64,000 bases of DNA from Pelagibacterium lacus. Its GTDB lineage: Bacteria > Pseudomonadota > Alphaproteobacteria > Rhizobiales > Devosiaceae. Below, piece after piece: positions 1-8,279 of the stretch; positions within the stretch are counted from its first letter, which is position 1; each line of letters begins with the position of its first letter. The stretch spans positions 186,001-250,000 of the forward strand of contig NZ_QQNH01000001.1 in NCBI RefSeq assembly GCF_003345525.1, written 5' to 3'. The notes under the pieces were generated by a model. It worked only from the letters and a program-made list of their open reading frames with translations. It was not told the origin of the DNA and ran no database searches. Made by a program: the position numbers and the translations under genes.

Positions 1-104
1 GATCGATCATCACCTTTGTCGGCGTCCTGATCTTCGCCGTGGTGGTGTTCGGCCCCTCGCACGACCGGGCCGGCATCGGCCGCTTCCGGGCCCCGGCCGA
101 ATAG
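1..104 (+). CDS. C-terminal fragment of a membrane protein (possibly MFS transporter)
   Basis: The window opens inside this gene. The reading frame starting at base 3 gives 33 residues and stops at TAG 102-104. The visible part is one strongly hydrophobic segment (FVGVLIFAVVVFG) followed by a short charged tail rich in Arg and Gly. This fits the last transmembrane helix and cytoplasmic end of a multi-pass transporter such as an MFS member, but no family motif is present in so short a piece, so the identity is a guess. The start and most of the gene lie upstream of the window. Confidence 0.5.
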   Translation, partial: SIITFVGVLIFAVVVFGPSHDRAGIGRFRAPAE

Positions 105-270
105 GCGAGGCCCGAAACAGCCCCAAAGGCAGGGGGACGGGCGCATCGCCCCGCCCGCCGCCCCCGCGCGGATTTGTGTTGCCCGGCAGGCGCGCTGGCG
201 GCTTGCGGGACGGTGCTTTGCGGGGCATGTTCGGCCCTGAGAACGCCCCCGTATCAGAAGATTCCGACGC

Positions 271-1407
271 ATGAACGACCCCGAGCCCCCGCAGCACCAG
301 CCGGCACAGGATCATGGCACGAGCCGGCTCGGCACGGCCCGGCGGCTGCTGCATCCGGTGCAGATTCGCGACAGCCTGGAGTTCACCCGCCAGCCGACGC
401 TGCGCAACTCGGCCTTGGCCGGGCTCCAGGCCGCCATGACGGCGGCCATCGCGCTCCCGCTGGTCTACCTTTCGCCCTGGGCCGACCTGATCGGGTTCGC
501 CGCACTGGGAGCGCTGGTCGCCCTGTTCGGACGCTTCGCGCCGGAGCGGCAGCGCAACCGCATCGTGCTGCACTGCGCCCTGCTGCAGACGCTGGCTGTG
601 CTCGTTATGTCGCTGATCGCCTTTATGGGCACGCCGATCGAAATCCAGCTCGTTATCCTGGCGATCAGCTGCGGCGTGTTCTTCCTCGCCTCGGTGAGCC
701 GGGGGTTCGGGGCGCCCGGCGCGCTGATCTTCGTCTTTGCCGCCGGGGCCTCGATGGATGCGGCGTCCTCGCTGGCCGGGGTGTTCGAGCGGACCGCGGC
801 GACGGCGATCGTCGCCGCCCTCGCCTGGGCGATATGCGCGGCCACCGAACCGCTGCGGCACCGGGCGACCGCCGACATGCCGGCCCCGGACGGCACCACC
901 CGCCCCCTCAGCCAGGGGCTGGCCGCTGCCGGGCGCATAATCGTGGGCGCGGCGGTGGCGGTGTTCGTCAGCCATGCGCTGGGGGCCGACCACCCGGCCT
1001 GGGCGGCCATGGGCTCGGTGGCGGTGATGCAGGGCGCGCATCTCCATATCAGCATGAACCGCGCCCTGCAGCGCATGATGGGCACGGTGGTGGGCGCCCT
1101 GCTCGCCTGGCTGCTGCTCACCTATGCGCCCTCGATCTGGACGCTGATCGCGATTCTGGTGGTGATGCAGTTCGCGACCGAATTGATCATCGGCGCCAAT
1201 TACGGGCTGGGCCAGATCCTCGTCACCCCCATGGCGCTGCTGATGAGCCATCTGGCCTCCCCCGCCGCGACCGGCGCCGCGCTGGCGCTCGAACGGGTGA
1301 TCGACACGGCGCTGGGGGCGTCGAGCGGCATCATTCTCGCCATCATCTTCTCGACCCTCAAGGATCGGCGCGACCTGGCCGAGCGGCACGCCAGACGGGG
1401 CCCCTGA
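271..1407 (+). CDS. FUSC-family inner-membrane protein
   Basis: A 378-residue integral membrane protein with two hydrophobic blocks (about residues 45-190 and 215-365). Each consists of several short helices, the repeated layout of FUSC/aromatic-acid-exporter-like proteins. The second block (GADHPAWAAMGSVAVMQG and the following helices) looks like the FUSC_2 module. Family members are linked to efflux of fusaric acid, aromatic acids and similar compounds, but the substrate cannot be read here. No partner membrane-fusion or outer-membrane gene is adjacent, so it may act alone. The start is the ATG preceding MNDPEPPQ; its ribosome binding site is weak. The downstream gene has its own promoter. 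Confidence 0.75.
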   Translation: MNDPEPPQHQPAQDHGTSRLGTARRLLHPVQIRDSLEFTRQPTLRNSALAGLQAAMTAAIALPLVYLSPWADLIGFAALGALVALFGRFAPERQRNRIVLHCALLQTLAVLVMSLIAFMGTPIEIQLVILAISCGVFFLASVSRGFGAPGALIFVFAAGASMDAASSLAGVFERTAATAIVAALAWAICAATEPLRHRATADMPAPDGTTRPLSQGLAAAGRIIVGAAVAVFVSHALGADHPAWAAMGSVAVMQGAHLHISMNRALQRMMGTVVGALLAWLLLTYAPSIWTLIAILVVMQFATELIIGANYGLGQILVTPMALLMSHLASPAATGAALALERVIDTALGASSGIILAIIFSTLKDRRDLAERHARRGP

Positions 1408-1425
1408 GCCGGCGCATTTCCGCGC

Positions 1426-1454
1426 TTGTCCGTCGCGTGGGCGCCTATTAATAT
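1426..1454 (+). promoter_or_regulatory. Probable sigma70-type promoter of the siderophore-binding protein gene
   Basis: TTGTCC (1426-1431) and TAATAT (1449-1454) are separated by 17 bases, a good housekeeping promoter layout. The -10 element lies inside the left arm of the inverted repeat at 1445-1477, so a protein bound to the repeat would block RNA polymerase. Confidence 0.6.
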
Positions 1455-1477
1455 GAGCGAATAAATCATATTAATAG
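1445..1477. promoter_or_regulatory. IRO box (RirA-type iron operator) in a perfect 12-bp inverted repeat
   Basis: CTATTAATATGA (1445-1456) and its exact reverse complement (1466-1477) flank a 9-base spacer. The inner ends give TGA-N9-TCA, the published core of the iron-responsive operator bound by RirA in rhizobia. It overlaps the predicted -10 element and ends 3 bases before the ribosome binding site GAGG (1481-1484) of an iron-uptake gene. Repression under iron sufficiency is inferred from this placement. Confidence 0.75.
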
Positions 1478-1490
1478 CTGGAGGTTTTCG

Positions 1491-2426
1491 ATGGTTTTTA
1501 CGCGCAATTGGGCAAGGCTGGCCGGGGGTGCCGCCTTGTGCCTCACGCTTTCGGCGGCCCCGGTCATGGCGCAGATCGCCCGGACGGTCGCGGTCACGGC
1601 GGAGGGTCGGGTGGTCGAGCACGCGCTGGGAGAGACCGAAATCCCGCTGGCGCCGGAAAAGATCGTGACCCTGCACAATGTGTTCGCCGAGGCGCTCATC
1701 GTCATGGGGCTTTCCCCGATCGGCTCGGTGGACCGGCCCTCGGGCCTGCCGCAGCAATTGGTGGACTCGCTGGCCGGCACCACATCGGTGGGGCTGCATT
1801 CCGACCCCAATTTCGAGATGGTGCTGTCGCTCGATCCCGAACTGATCCTCGCCCAGGAGAGCCAGCAGGGGGACAATTACGAGCGGCTGAGCGCCATCGC
1901 GCCCACGCTGCTGCTCAACGAGCCCGACGCGGAATGGCGCGAATGGTATGAGGGGCTGGGCGAGGCGCTGGGCCGCAGCGCGCAGGTGGAGGCGGCCATC
2001 GCCGCCTATGACGACCGGGCGGCGGCGACCAAGGCGGCGCTCGCCGAGGCGCGCGGCGACGAAACGGTGCTGCTGCTGCGGGTGCGCGAAAAGGACATCC
2101 GCGTCTATGGCGGCGCGCGGCGGTCGGGCCCGGTGCTCTATGACGATCTGGGGCTGAACCCGCACGAAATGGTGCCGCTCGACGCCGACCATACGGAAAT
2201 CTCGCCCGAGAACATCCCCTGGCTGCTGGCCGACCATATCTTCGTGATGATCGAGGACGCCGACCGCATGGACTCCATCCGGCAATCGGACCTGTGGCAG
2301 AGACTGCCGGCGGTGCAGAATGGGCAGGTCTATCCCGTCGATATCGAGCCCTGGAACCAATCGGTCGGCCCGATCAGCTTCTCGGCGATCATCGACGACG
2401 TGGAAGCGGCCCTGCTGGCTGATTGA
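1491..2426 (+). CDS. Periplasmic iron-siderophore ABC transporter substrate-binding protein
   Basis: A 311-residue FecB/FepB-like binding protein. A signal peptide (residues 1-28, ending APVMA-Q) is followed by the two-lobe class III fold: 'APEKIVTLH' near the start of the mature part, then 'FEMVLSLDPELILAQ', the usual segment of this family. There is no lipobox, so it is likely free in the periplasm, where it would pass ferric-siderophore to an ABC permease. No permease or ATPase gene lies next to it; the next gene is convergent, so the partners are elsewhere. The GGAGG ribosome binding site sits 6 bases before ATG. Expression is probably iron-controlled through the IRO box. Confidence 0.85.
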   Translation: MVFTRNWARLAGGAALCLTLSAAPVMAQIARTVAVTAEGRVVEHALGETEIPLAPEKIVTLHNVFAEALIVMGLSPIGSVDRPSGLPQQLVDSLAGTTSVGLHSDPNFEMVLSLDPELILAQESQQGDNYERLSAIAPTLLLNEPDAEWREWYEGLGEALGRSAQVEAAIAAYDDRAAATKAALAEARGDETVLLLRVREKDIRVYGGARRSGPVLYDDLGLNPHEMVPLDADHTEISPENIPWLLADHIFVMIEDADRMDSIRQSDLWQRLPAVQNGQVYPVDIEPWNQSVGPISFSAIIDDVEAALLAD

Positions 2427-2446
2427 GAGGAAAGAGGGACAATAAA

Positions 2447-2474
2447 GGCGCGGAGAAAATCCGCGCCCTTTTTT
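2447..2474 (+). terminator. Rho-independent terminator after the siderophore-binding gene
   Basis: An 8-bp perfect stem (GGCGCGGA at 2447-2454 with TCCGCGCC at 2460-2467) with a GAAAA loop is followed by CTTTTTT. The T-run overlaps the last bases of the convergent ndh gene (stop at 2473-2475). On the minus strand the run following the stem is shorter, so it may work in both directions but best for the plus strand. Confidence 0.85.
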
Positions 2475-3813
2475 ATGTAGACTCCTCCAGCGCATTTACG
2501 GTCTTGTCGAGCTCGCGGTCGATGGCCCGGGGGCTGTCGAGGTCGGTGGTGGCGGCCTGGTCGGGGCCGGTGATCAGGCGGGAACCCTTGGCATAGGTGA
2601 TCCAGTGCCAGAACCAGTTGAACAGCACCGTGACCCGGTTACGGAAGCCCACCAGATAAGTGATGTGCACACCGCCCCACACCATCCAGGCGACGAAGCC
2701 GGTCAGTTGCAGCCGGCCGAAGCTGGCGACGGCTGACGACCGGCCGATGGTGGCCATGGTGCCCCAGTCGCGATAGCGGAACGGGGCCTGCGCCGGCTTG
2801 CCGGCGCGCCGGAGGATGATGGCGCGGGCCGCATAGGCGCCCTGCTGCTTGGCGACCGGGGCGAGGGCCGGCAGAGGCTTGCCCTCCGCGTCGCGCGCCG
2901 TGGCCGCATCGCCGATGACGAAGACGTTTGCCAGCCCCGACACGGTGAGATCGGGGCCGACCGCCACGGTGCCGTTCTTTTCCGTGTCGACCCCGAGCCA
3001 ACGGCCCACCGCCGTTGCCTCGACCCCGGCGCACCAGAAGATATTGGAGGTTTCGATGACGGACTCCCCCGCCCGCAGCCCGGTCGCGTCGATCTCCTCG
3101 ACCGGCGCCCCGGTGCGCACATCGACGCCCAGATGCTCGAGCTGGCGGCGGGCATAGCGGCACAACCGGTCGGGATAGGCGCCCAGCACCGTGTCGGACG
3201 CCTCGATGAGGATGACGCGGGCGGCGCGGGGATCGATATTGGTGAAATCGCGGGCGAGGGTCGCGCGGGACAATTCGGCCAGGGCGCCGGCCATCTCCAC
3301 CCCGGTGGGCCCGCCGCCGACGATGACGAAGGTCATCAGCCGGTCGCGCAGGGCAGGATCGCTGGTGGTCTCGGCGCGCTCGAAGGCGAGGAGCACCCGG
3401 CGGCGGATGTTGAGGGCATCGTCGAGGGATTTGAGCGCCGGGGCGTTGTGGGCCCATTGGCGCTCATGGCCGAAATAGGTGAATTTCGATCCCGGGGCGA
3501 GGATGAGGTCGGAATAGGCGACGCTGTCCCCGCCAACGGTGTGGACGCTCTGGGCCGCCGTGTCGATGGATTCGACCTCTTCCATCAGGATCTCGATGGA
3601 CCGGCCCCGTCCCGGCGAGAGCACCGAGCGGATGGGCACGGCGATCTCGGCCGGCGAGAGCACGGCGGACGCCACCTGATAGAGGAGCGGCTGGAACAGG
3701 TGGTGGTTCTTCTTGTCGATCAGGGTGAAGGGCACGCCGGCGACCGCGAGCTTGCGCGCCGCGCTGAGCCCGCCAAAGCCGGCACCGACGATGACGACGC
3801 GCCTGGGGTCCAT
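2473..3813 (-). CDS. ndh: NAD(P)/FAD-dependent oxidoreductase, type II NADH dehydrogenase (NDH-2)
   Basis: A 446-residue flavoprotein. An FAD-binding Rossmann motif (VIVGAGFGGLSAARKL) lies at the N-terminus, and an NAD(H)-binding motif (VIVGGGPTGVEMAGALAEL) in the middle. 'FVIGDAAT' near residue 300 is the second FAD contact of this family. The C-terminal tail (FNWFWHWITYAKG) is amphipathic and would sit on the membrane. NDH-2 passes electrons from NADH to quinone without pumping protons. The start codon overlaps by one base the stop of a 56-residue membrane peptide (TGATG), so the two are probably translated together. Confidence 0.88.
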   Translation of the reverse strand: MDPRRVVIVGAGFGGLSAARKLAVAGVPFTLIDKKNHHLFQPLLYQVASAVLSPAEIAVPIRSVLSPGRGRSIEILMEEVESIDTAAQSVHTVGGDSVAYSDLILAPGSKFTYFGHERQWAHNAPALKSLDDALNIRRRVLLAFERAETTSDPALRDRLMTFVIVGGGPTGVEMAGALAELSRATLARDFTNIDPRAARVILIEASDTVLGAYPDRLCRYARRQLEHLGVDVRTGAPVEEIDATGLRAGESVIETSNIFWCAGVEATAVGRWLGVDTEKNGTVAVGPDLTVSGLANVFVIGDAATARDAEGKPLPALAPVAKQQGAYAARAIILRRAGKPAQAPFRYRDWGTMATIGRSSAVASFGRLQLTGFVAWMVWGGVHITYLVGFRNRVTVLFNWFWHWITYAKGSRLITGPDQAATTDLDSPRAIDRELDKTVNALEEST

Positions 3814-3983
3814 CAGCGGGGATTCTGGTCCTTGTGGTACATATCCCGCGTGCCGCGTTCGGCGGCGTCCTTCTGGCGGCGCGTCGCCTGGGACGATTTT
3901 ATGGCGCCATAGGCGATGACGATGCCAAGGATGATGGCGCCGCCAAGCACCGCAAACAGCCAGGCATAGGGGGAGACTTCCAT
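3813..3983 (-). CDS. Small single-pass membrane protein upstream of ndh
   Basis: A 56-residue protein: a short N-terminus (MEVSPYAW), one hydrophobic helix (LFAVLGGAIILGIVIAYGAI), then a strongly charged C-terminal tail (SSQATRRQKDAAERGTRDMY). AAGGAG lies 8 bases before the ATG, a good ribosome binding site. Its stop TGA shares one base with the ATG of ndh. No family is recognised. The tight coupling suggests a role with NDH-2, for instance as a membrane-side partner, but this is inference. Retention of both a good ribosome binding site and a membrane-protein layout argues that it is real. Confidence 0.65.
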   Translation of the reverse strand: MEVSPYAWLFAVLGGAIILGIVIAYGAIKSSQATRRQKDAAERGTRDMYHKDQNPR

Positions 3984-4040
3984 TTTCGCTTCTCCTTCCG
4001 TCTCAGGAAGGAACGCGATGGCCGCCCAGGGGTTGCACGC

Positions 4041-4068
4041 AAAAAAGCCGGCCCCGAGGGACCGGCCT
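4041..4068 (-). terminator. Terminator downstream of bioY
   Basis: Read on the minus strand, a GC-rich hairpin (GGCCGGT paired with GCCGGC around CCCTCGGGG) is followed by TTTTTT (plus-strand 4041-4046). It lies about 30 bases after the bioY stop. Confidence 0.8.
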
Positions 4069-4094
4069 TGAAATTCAGCGGCGTGACGCCGGGC

Positions 4095-4706
4095 CTATTT
4101 GCCGCGCGACAGCAGCGCCCAGCCCGACACCACGGTGAGGGCGGCGAAGGCCATCTTGACGAGATCCCAGACGACGAAGGGCTGCACAGCGCCCCGGAAG
4201 GCGGAGACCACGGGGTTGGACGGATCGATCCAGGCGGCCTGGCCCGAAAGCGCCAGGAGCCAGACAAAGCCGGCGGCCAGACCGAACATGGCCGCGCCGG
4301 CCATCACGGCGAACAGCGGCAGCACCTTGCGCGACAGGCCCTTGTCGGCGGCGTAGCCGATGATGAAGGCCATGGGCAGCCAGGAGAGGATAAAGCCGCC
4401 GGTGGGGCCCATCAGATAGGCCGGGCCGGCGCCAATCCCGGCAAAGACCGGCAGGCCGGCAAGGCCCTGGGCGAGATAGAGCGCGACGGTGGCCACGCCC
4501 ATGCGCGCGCCGAGCGCGCCGGCGAGGGCCGCGACGGCCATGGTCTGCAGGGTGACGGGGACCGGCCAGGTGGGCACGTTGATCTTGGCGGAAAGGGTCA
4601 GCAGGATCGAACCCAGGAACGCGACGGCGATCGCCGTCACTACGCGGGCTGTCTGCGACTTGGGCTGATAGAGACCCAGAAGCGTATTGGAAGTGGCGAA
4701 ACTCAT
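4095..4706 (-). CDS. bioY: Biotin transporter BioY
   Basis: A 203-residue membrane protein with about six helices. It carries the BioY signature region near residues 38-55 (SAKINVPTWPVPVTLQT) and a second conserved stretch, 'AYLMGPTGGFILSW'. BioY is the substrate-binding S component of the energy-coupling-factor biotin transporter; in many Alphaproteobacteria it is found with bioM and bioN, but neither is adjacent here. A solitary BioY can still take up biotin, or may share ECF modules encoded elsewhere. It is monocistronic, with its own terminator and a divergent neighbour. I found no clear BioR box in the 73-base upstream gap. Confidence 0.93.
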   Translation of the reverse strand: MSFATSNTLLGLYQPKSQTARVVTAIAVAFLGSILLTLSAKINVPTWPVPVTLQTMAVAALAGALGARMGVATVALYLAQGLAGLPVFAGIGAGPAYLMGPTGGFILSWLPMAFIIGYAADKGLSRKVLPLFAVMAGAAMFGLAAGFVWLLALSGQAAWIDPSNPVVSAFRGAVQPFVVWDLVKMAFAALTVVSGWALLSRGK

Positions 4707-4779
4707 GGCCAGAACTCGTCCCTTTGCGTTAAAGCCGAAGCAGGTTCTCCGTTTTTAGCCATACACAAGGCGCCGCGCA

Positions 4780-5697
4780 ATGCCCGCATCGAACCAGACG
4801 CCCGTCTATTCGAAAGACTTCGACCCGCAGACCGGCCGGCCCGTCCCGCTGGGGCCGGGCCTCGCGCGGGTGACCGCCCCCAATGCGAGCCCCTATACCT
4901 TCACCGGCACCAATAGCTATCTGATCGGCGAACGGGCCGTGGCCGTGCTCGATCCGGGACCCGACGATTCGGCGCATCTCGAGGCGCTGCTGGCGGCGAT
5001 CGGGGGGCGCGAGGTGCTGGCCGTGCTCCTCACCCACACCCATCGCGACCATTGCGGGCTGGCGCGCCGGTTGATGGCGCGGACGGGCGCGTCCCTGTGG
5101 TCGGGCGGGCCGCACCGGCTGTCGCGCCCGCTCAAGCCCTTCGAGATCAACCCTTTCCGGCGGGCCGGGGATTTTCGCCTCAAGCCCGACCGGCGGCTGG
5201 AGGACGGCGAAGCGCTCGAGATCGACGGGGTGGCGCTCAGGGTGGTGGCGACGCCGGGCCATTGCGCCAACCACCTGGCCTTCGCCCTCCCCGAGCATGA
5301 CGCTGTGCTGGTGGGGGACCATGTGATGGGGTGGAATTCCACGGTGATCGCCACGCCGGACGGCGATCTGGGCGCCTATCTGCGCTCGCTCGAGCGGCTG
5401 ATCGCGCTGGAGCAGCGGGTCTATCACAGCGGGCATGGGGGGCCGCTCGCCGACGGGCCGGCCTTCGCGCGCGCCCTCAAGAGCCACAGGCTGATGCGCA
5501 ACGGGCAATTGCTCGACGTGGTGGGCCGGGGACCGATCAGCCTTGCGGCGGCGGTGGCGCAGGTCTATCCGGGCCTCGGCGGACGCTTGCGGCTGGCGGC
5601 GCAGCGGACGCTGTTGTCCCATGCCGAGTATCTCCAATCGGAGGGTCGGCTGCGGATCAGCCGCGGCCTATTGGGCCTGCGGCTCCTCCCCCGATGA
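4780..5697 (+). CDS. MBL-fold metallo-hydrolase (LACTB2-like)
   Basis: A 305-residue metallo-beta-lactamase-fold protein. The metal-binding motif HTHRDH is at residues 86-91, and later metal ligands lie in 'TPGHCANHLAF', 'LVGDHVMGW' and 'YHSGHGG'. The C-terminal 75 residues (KSHRLMRNGQLLDVV onward) resemble the small winged-helix end found in LACTB2-type enzymes. Relatives cleave thioesters, phosphodiesters or RNA, so the substrate is not predictable. The 3' end overlaps the convergent DUF1499 gene by 30 bases. Fairly sure of the fold, unsure of the reaction. Confidence 0.85.
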   Translation: MPASNQTPVYSKDFDPQTGRPVPLGPGLARVTAPNASPYTFTGTNSYLIGERAVAVLDPGPDDSAHLEALLAAIGGREVLAVLLTHTHRDHCGLARRLMARTGASLWSGGPHRLSRPLKPFEINPFRRAGDFRLKPDRRLEDGEALEIDGVALRVVATPGHCANHLAFALPEHDAVLVGDHVMGWNSTVIATPDGDLGAYLRSLERLIALEQRVYHSGHGGPLADGPAFARALKSHRLMRNGQLLDVVGRGPISLAAAVAQVYPGLGGRLRLAAQRTLLSHAEYLQSEGRLRISRGLLGLRLLPR

Positions 5698-6480
5698 GCC
5701 GGGCACCGCGATGGGTTCGTCATCGGCCATGGCGAGATTATCGCGGATATAGGCGTTGACCCTGTCGTCCAGCGCCAAGAGGAAAGCCTCGATGGCGCGG
5801 CCATTGTCGCCCAGATCGTGATAGACGGGCCCGAGCGAGGCCGAGCGCAGGTCGATCTGCGCCCCCATGGGACTGGCGGCGACGCGGAAGGCGATCTCGT
5901 TCTCCCAGCCCAGCAGCGAGCGGCGCAGGGCGTTGACGGTCACCCGGTTGTCGACCTGGGAGGGTTCGGCGATCCCCAGCACGGTCCAGCCATTGGCGCG
6001 CAGGAGATCCTGGGCCAACACGAACAGGGCTTCGGGCGGGATCTGGTAGATGCGGGTGATGAGGTTGGGGAAGGACTGGAGGATCGATTCCGGATCGATC
6101 TGCGGCGCGTCGGGCGCGGCCATGACCAGCCGGGGCGGATCGTCGACGGCCGTGGTGACATCGGCGGAGGATGGATAGAGCCGGGCGAAGGCCAGGGCGG
6201 CGAGGGCCGGGCCGAGGCAGACAAGACCGAGGAACACCCCGACGCTGGCCGGGCCCCAGCCCTTGTCGCCGGAAACCCACAGGGTGACATAGGCGGCCAC
6301 CCCGAGCGCGAAGGCAAGCGCGCCGATGGCGGTGCCGATGACCAGGGCGATCTCGAACACCGGTGAGGCGATCTGGCCGAACATGTGCAGGCCGGTCGAA
6401 ACCAGCAGCACGGCAAAGCCGAACAGGGCGAGGCGGCGCCCCCAGATGGCCAGCCGGGATGTGCGGACGAGGATGCGCAT
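5668..6480 (-). CDS. DUF1499 domain membrane protein
   Basis: A 270-residue protein. The first 110 residues hold about three transmembrane helices. A soluble domain follows that matches DUF1499 ('FPNLITRIYQIPPEALFVLA', then 'RVTVNALRRSLLGWENEIAFRV' and 'IDLRSASLGPVYHDLGDNGRAI'). The family is common in Alphaproteobacteria and has no assigned biochemical role. The start lies 3 bases after the pdxH stop (pdxH ends at 6484), so the two genes form a minus-strand operon. Confidence 0.8.
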   Translation of the reverse strand: MRILVRTSRLAIWGRRLALFGFAVLLVSTGLHMFGQIASPVFEIALVIGTAIGALAFALGVAAYVTLWVSGDKGWGPASVGVFLGLVCLGPALAALAFARLYPSSADVTTAVDDPPRLVMAAPDAPQIDPESILQSFPNLITRIYQIPPEALFVLAQDLLRANGWTVLGIAEPSQVDNRVTVNALRRSLLGWENEIAFRVAASPMGAQIDLRSASLGPVYHDLGDNGRAIEAFLLALDDRVNAYIRDNLAMADDEPIAVPGSSGEEPQAQ

Positions 6481-6483
6481 CGT

Positions 6484-7122
6484 TTACGGATAGAGCCTCT
6501 GGCGCGACCAGCCTGCATCGCTATCGGCGCGCGAGAACAGCACGCGGTCGTGCAGGCGGAAGGCGCCGTCCTTCCAGAATTCGATGGCCAGCGGCCGGAT
6601 GCGGAACCCCGACCAATGGGGCGGGCGCGGCACCTCGGCCTCGCCATGGTGCGCGCGCTCGCTTTCGAGGCGGTCGACCAGATGCTGGCGGTTTTCGAGC
6701 GGGCGCGATTGCTGCGAGGCATGGGCGCCGAGGCGGGAATCGCGGGGCCTCGTGGCGAAATAGGCATCGGCCTCGGCGTCGGACACGGTCTCGACCGGGC
6801 CGCGCACCCGCACCTGCCGCCGGAGGCTCTTCCAGTGAAACAGCAGCGCGGCGCGCGGATGGGCCAGCAATTGCCGGCCTTTGGCCGACTCGAAATTGGT
6901 GAAGAACACGAAGCCGCGGGCGTCGAACCCGTTGAGCAGAACCATGCGCAGATCGGGCAGGCCCTCCGCATCGACGCTCGCCACCGCCATGGCGTTGGGA
7001 TCGTTGATCTCGCTCTCGCGCGCCTCGGCCAGCCAGAGCGGGAACAGCGCCATGGGATCGATCTCGCCATGAAAGCCGTCATCGAACAGCAATTCGGTCG
7101 AAGGTGCGGTGTGGGCGGCCAT
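6484..7122 (-). CDS. pdxH: Pyridoxamine 5'-phosphate oxidase
   Basis: A 212-residue flavoenzyme that oxidises pyridoxine or pyridoxamine 5'-phosphate to pyridoxal 5'-phosphate, using FMN and oxygen. Family segments are visible: '[13 protein letters not shown]', '[21 protein letters not shown]', '[17 protein letters not shown]' (FMN/substrate contacts), '[15 protein letters not shown]' and the C-terminal '[14 protein letters not shown]' plus 'RLHDR'. Length is normal. It is first in a two-gene operon with the DUF1499 gene and divergent from the J-protein gene, an order also seen in other Hyphomicrobiales. It supplies the cofactor used by the kbl product in this window. Confidence 0.95.
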   Translation of the reverse strand: MAAHTAPSTELLFDDGFHGEIDPMALFPLWLAEARESEINDPNAMAVASVDAEGLPDLRMVLLNGFDARGFVFFTNFESAKGRQLLAHPRAALLFHWKSLRRQVRVRGPVETVSDAEADAYFATRPRDSRLGAHASQQSRPLENRQHLVDRLESERAHHGEAEVPRPPHWSGFRIRPLAIEFWKDGAFRLHDRVLFSRADSDAGWSRQRLYP

Positions 7123-7274
7123 GTCATCCCCTTCTGGACATTGGAGAAGTCCGTCGCCATATAGAACGCAAAGCTGCGACGCCGCAACGGCGACGCAAAT
7201 CGTTGAGACGAGAAAGGGTGAGGCGCTTCCGGACGGTGGACCGGCGGGGGCGCCCTTTGAGGTGAACCGAGCGC

Positions 7275-8249
7275 ATGCGCGATCCGTATTCCGTATTGGG
7301 GGTGCCCAAAAGCGCCAGCGACAAGGAGATCAAGGCCGCCTATCGCAAGCTGGCCAAATCGCTGCATCCCGACCAGAACCCGACCGACAAGGACGCCCAC
7401 GCCAAATTCGCCGAGGCGACGGCGGCCTATGACCTGTTGTCGGACAAGACCAAGCGCGGACAATATGACCGCGGCGAGATCGACGCCGAGGGTAATCCCA
7501 AATTCGCCGGCTTCGGCGGGTTCGATCCCTCGGGCGCCCGGGGCGGCCCGCGCGGCGGCGCGGGGGCGGCCGGAGGTTTTAGCGCCGAGGATATCCTCAA
7601 GGAATTCATGAGCGGGTTCGGCGGGGCGCGCCGTTCGGCGGGCGGCAATCCGTTCGGCGGCGGCGGCGCAGCGGGCGCCGGTGCCGGCGGGGCGAGTTGG
7701 GACCCTTTTTCCGGCAGCACGACCGGAGGGGCCGGCATCAAGGGCGAGGACGTGGTCGTCAATCTCGCCGTGTCGCTCGAAGACGCCCAGAAGGGCGGAT
7801 CGGTTCCGGTGACGCTGCCTTCGGGCAAGACGGTTTCGGTCAAGCTCCCCTCCCCGATCGAGGAAGGCCAGCAGGTACGCCTGCGCGGACAGGGCCGGCC
7901 CTCGCCCATGGGCGGGCAGCCTGGCGATGCGCTGGTGACCATCCGGTTTGCCAGGCACAAGCAATTCCGCAAGGACGGCAACGACCTGCGGGTCGACGTG
8001 CCGATCACGCTCTATGAGGCGGTGCTGGGCGCCAAGGTGCGCGTGCCGACCCTCGACGGCGCGGTGGAACTGAACCTGCCGCCGGGGCCCGACACCGCCA
8101 AGGCCATGCGGCTCAAGGGCAAGGGGTTGTTCGGCAAGGGCGACCTCTATGTCAACCTGCGCGTGGTGCTGCCCAAGGGCGGCGACCCCGACCTCGAAAG
8201 CCTGATGCGCTTCTGGCGCGACCAGAAGCCGTATACGGTGCGGGATTGA
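7275..8249 (+). CDS. J-domain protein with DnaJ C-terminal domains (CbpA-like)
   Basis: A 324-residue class B co-chaperone. The J domain (residues 1-70) contains the essential HPD at 31-33. A Gly/Ala/Ser-rich linker (about 75-150) follows, and then the two beta-sandwich substrate-binding domains (about 155-320; '[27 protein letters not shown]' region, '[15 protein letters not shown]'). The Cys-rich zinc domain of DnaJ is absent, which separates it from class A DnaJ. It would deliver clients to DnaK and stimulate its ATPase. The toxin gene of the following HigBA pair starts only 31 bases after its stop. Confidence 0.88.
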   Translation: MRDPYSVLGVPKSASDKEIKAAYRKLAKSLHPDQNPTDKDAHAKFAEATAAYDLLSDKTKRGQYDRGEIDAEGNPKFAGFGGFDPSGARGGPRGGAGAAGGFSAEDILKEFMSGFGGARRSAGGNPFGGGGAAGAGAGGASWDPFSGSTTGGAGIKGEDVVVNLAVSLEDAQKGGSVPVTLPSGKTVSVKLPSPIEEGQQVRLRGQGRPSPMGGQPGDALVTIRFARHKQFRKDGNDLRVDVPITLYEAVLGAKVRVPTLDGAVELNLPPGPDTAKAMRLKGKGLFGKGDLYVNLRVVLPKGGDPDLESLMRFWRDQKPYTVRD

Positions 8250-8262
8250 TAAAAATCGCATA

Positions 8263-8278
8263 TACGCTATATTGCGTA
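8263..8278. promoter_or_regulatory. Candidate operator of the higBA-like module
   Basis: TACGC (8263-8267) and GCGTA (8274-8278) form an inverted repeat around TATATT, ending two bases before the toxin ATG. The AT-rich centre could also serve as the -10 element. Autorepression by the antitoxin HTH is expected for the family; the exact site is inference. Confidence 0.4.
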
Positions 8279-8279
8279 A

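Noticed and set aside
4707-4779. BioR operator before bioY
   Set aside because: No TTATCTATAA-like palindrome is present in the gap.
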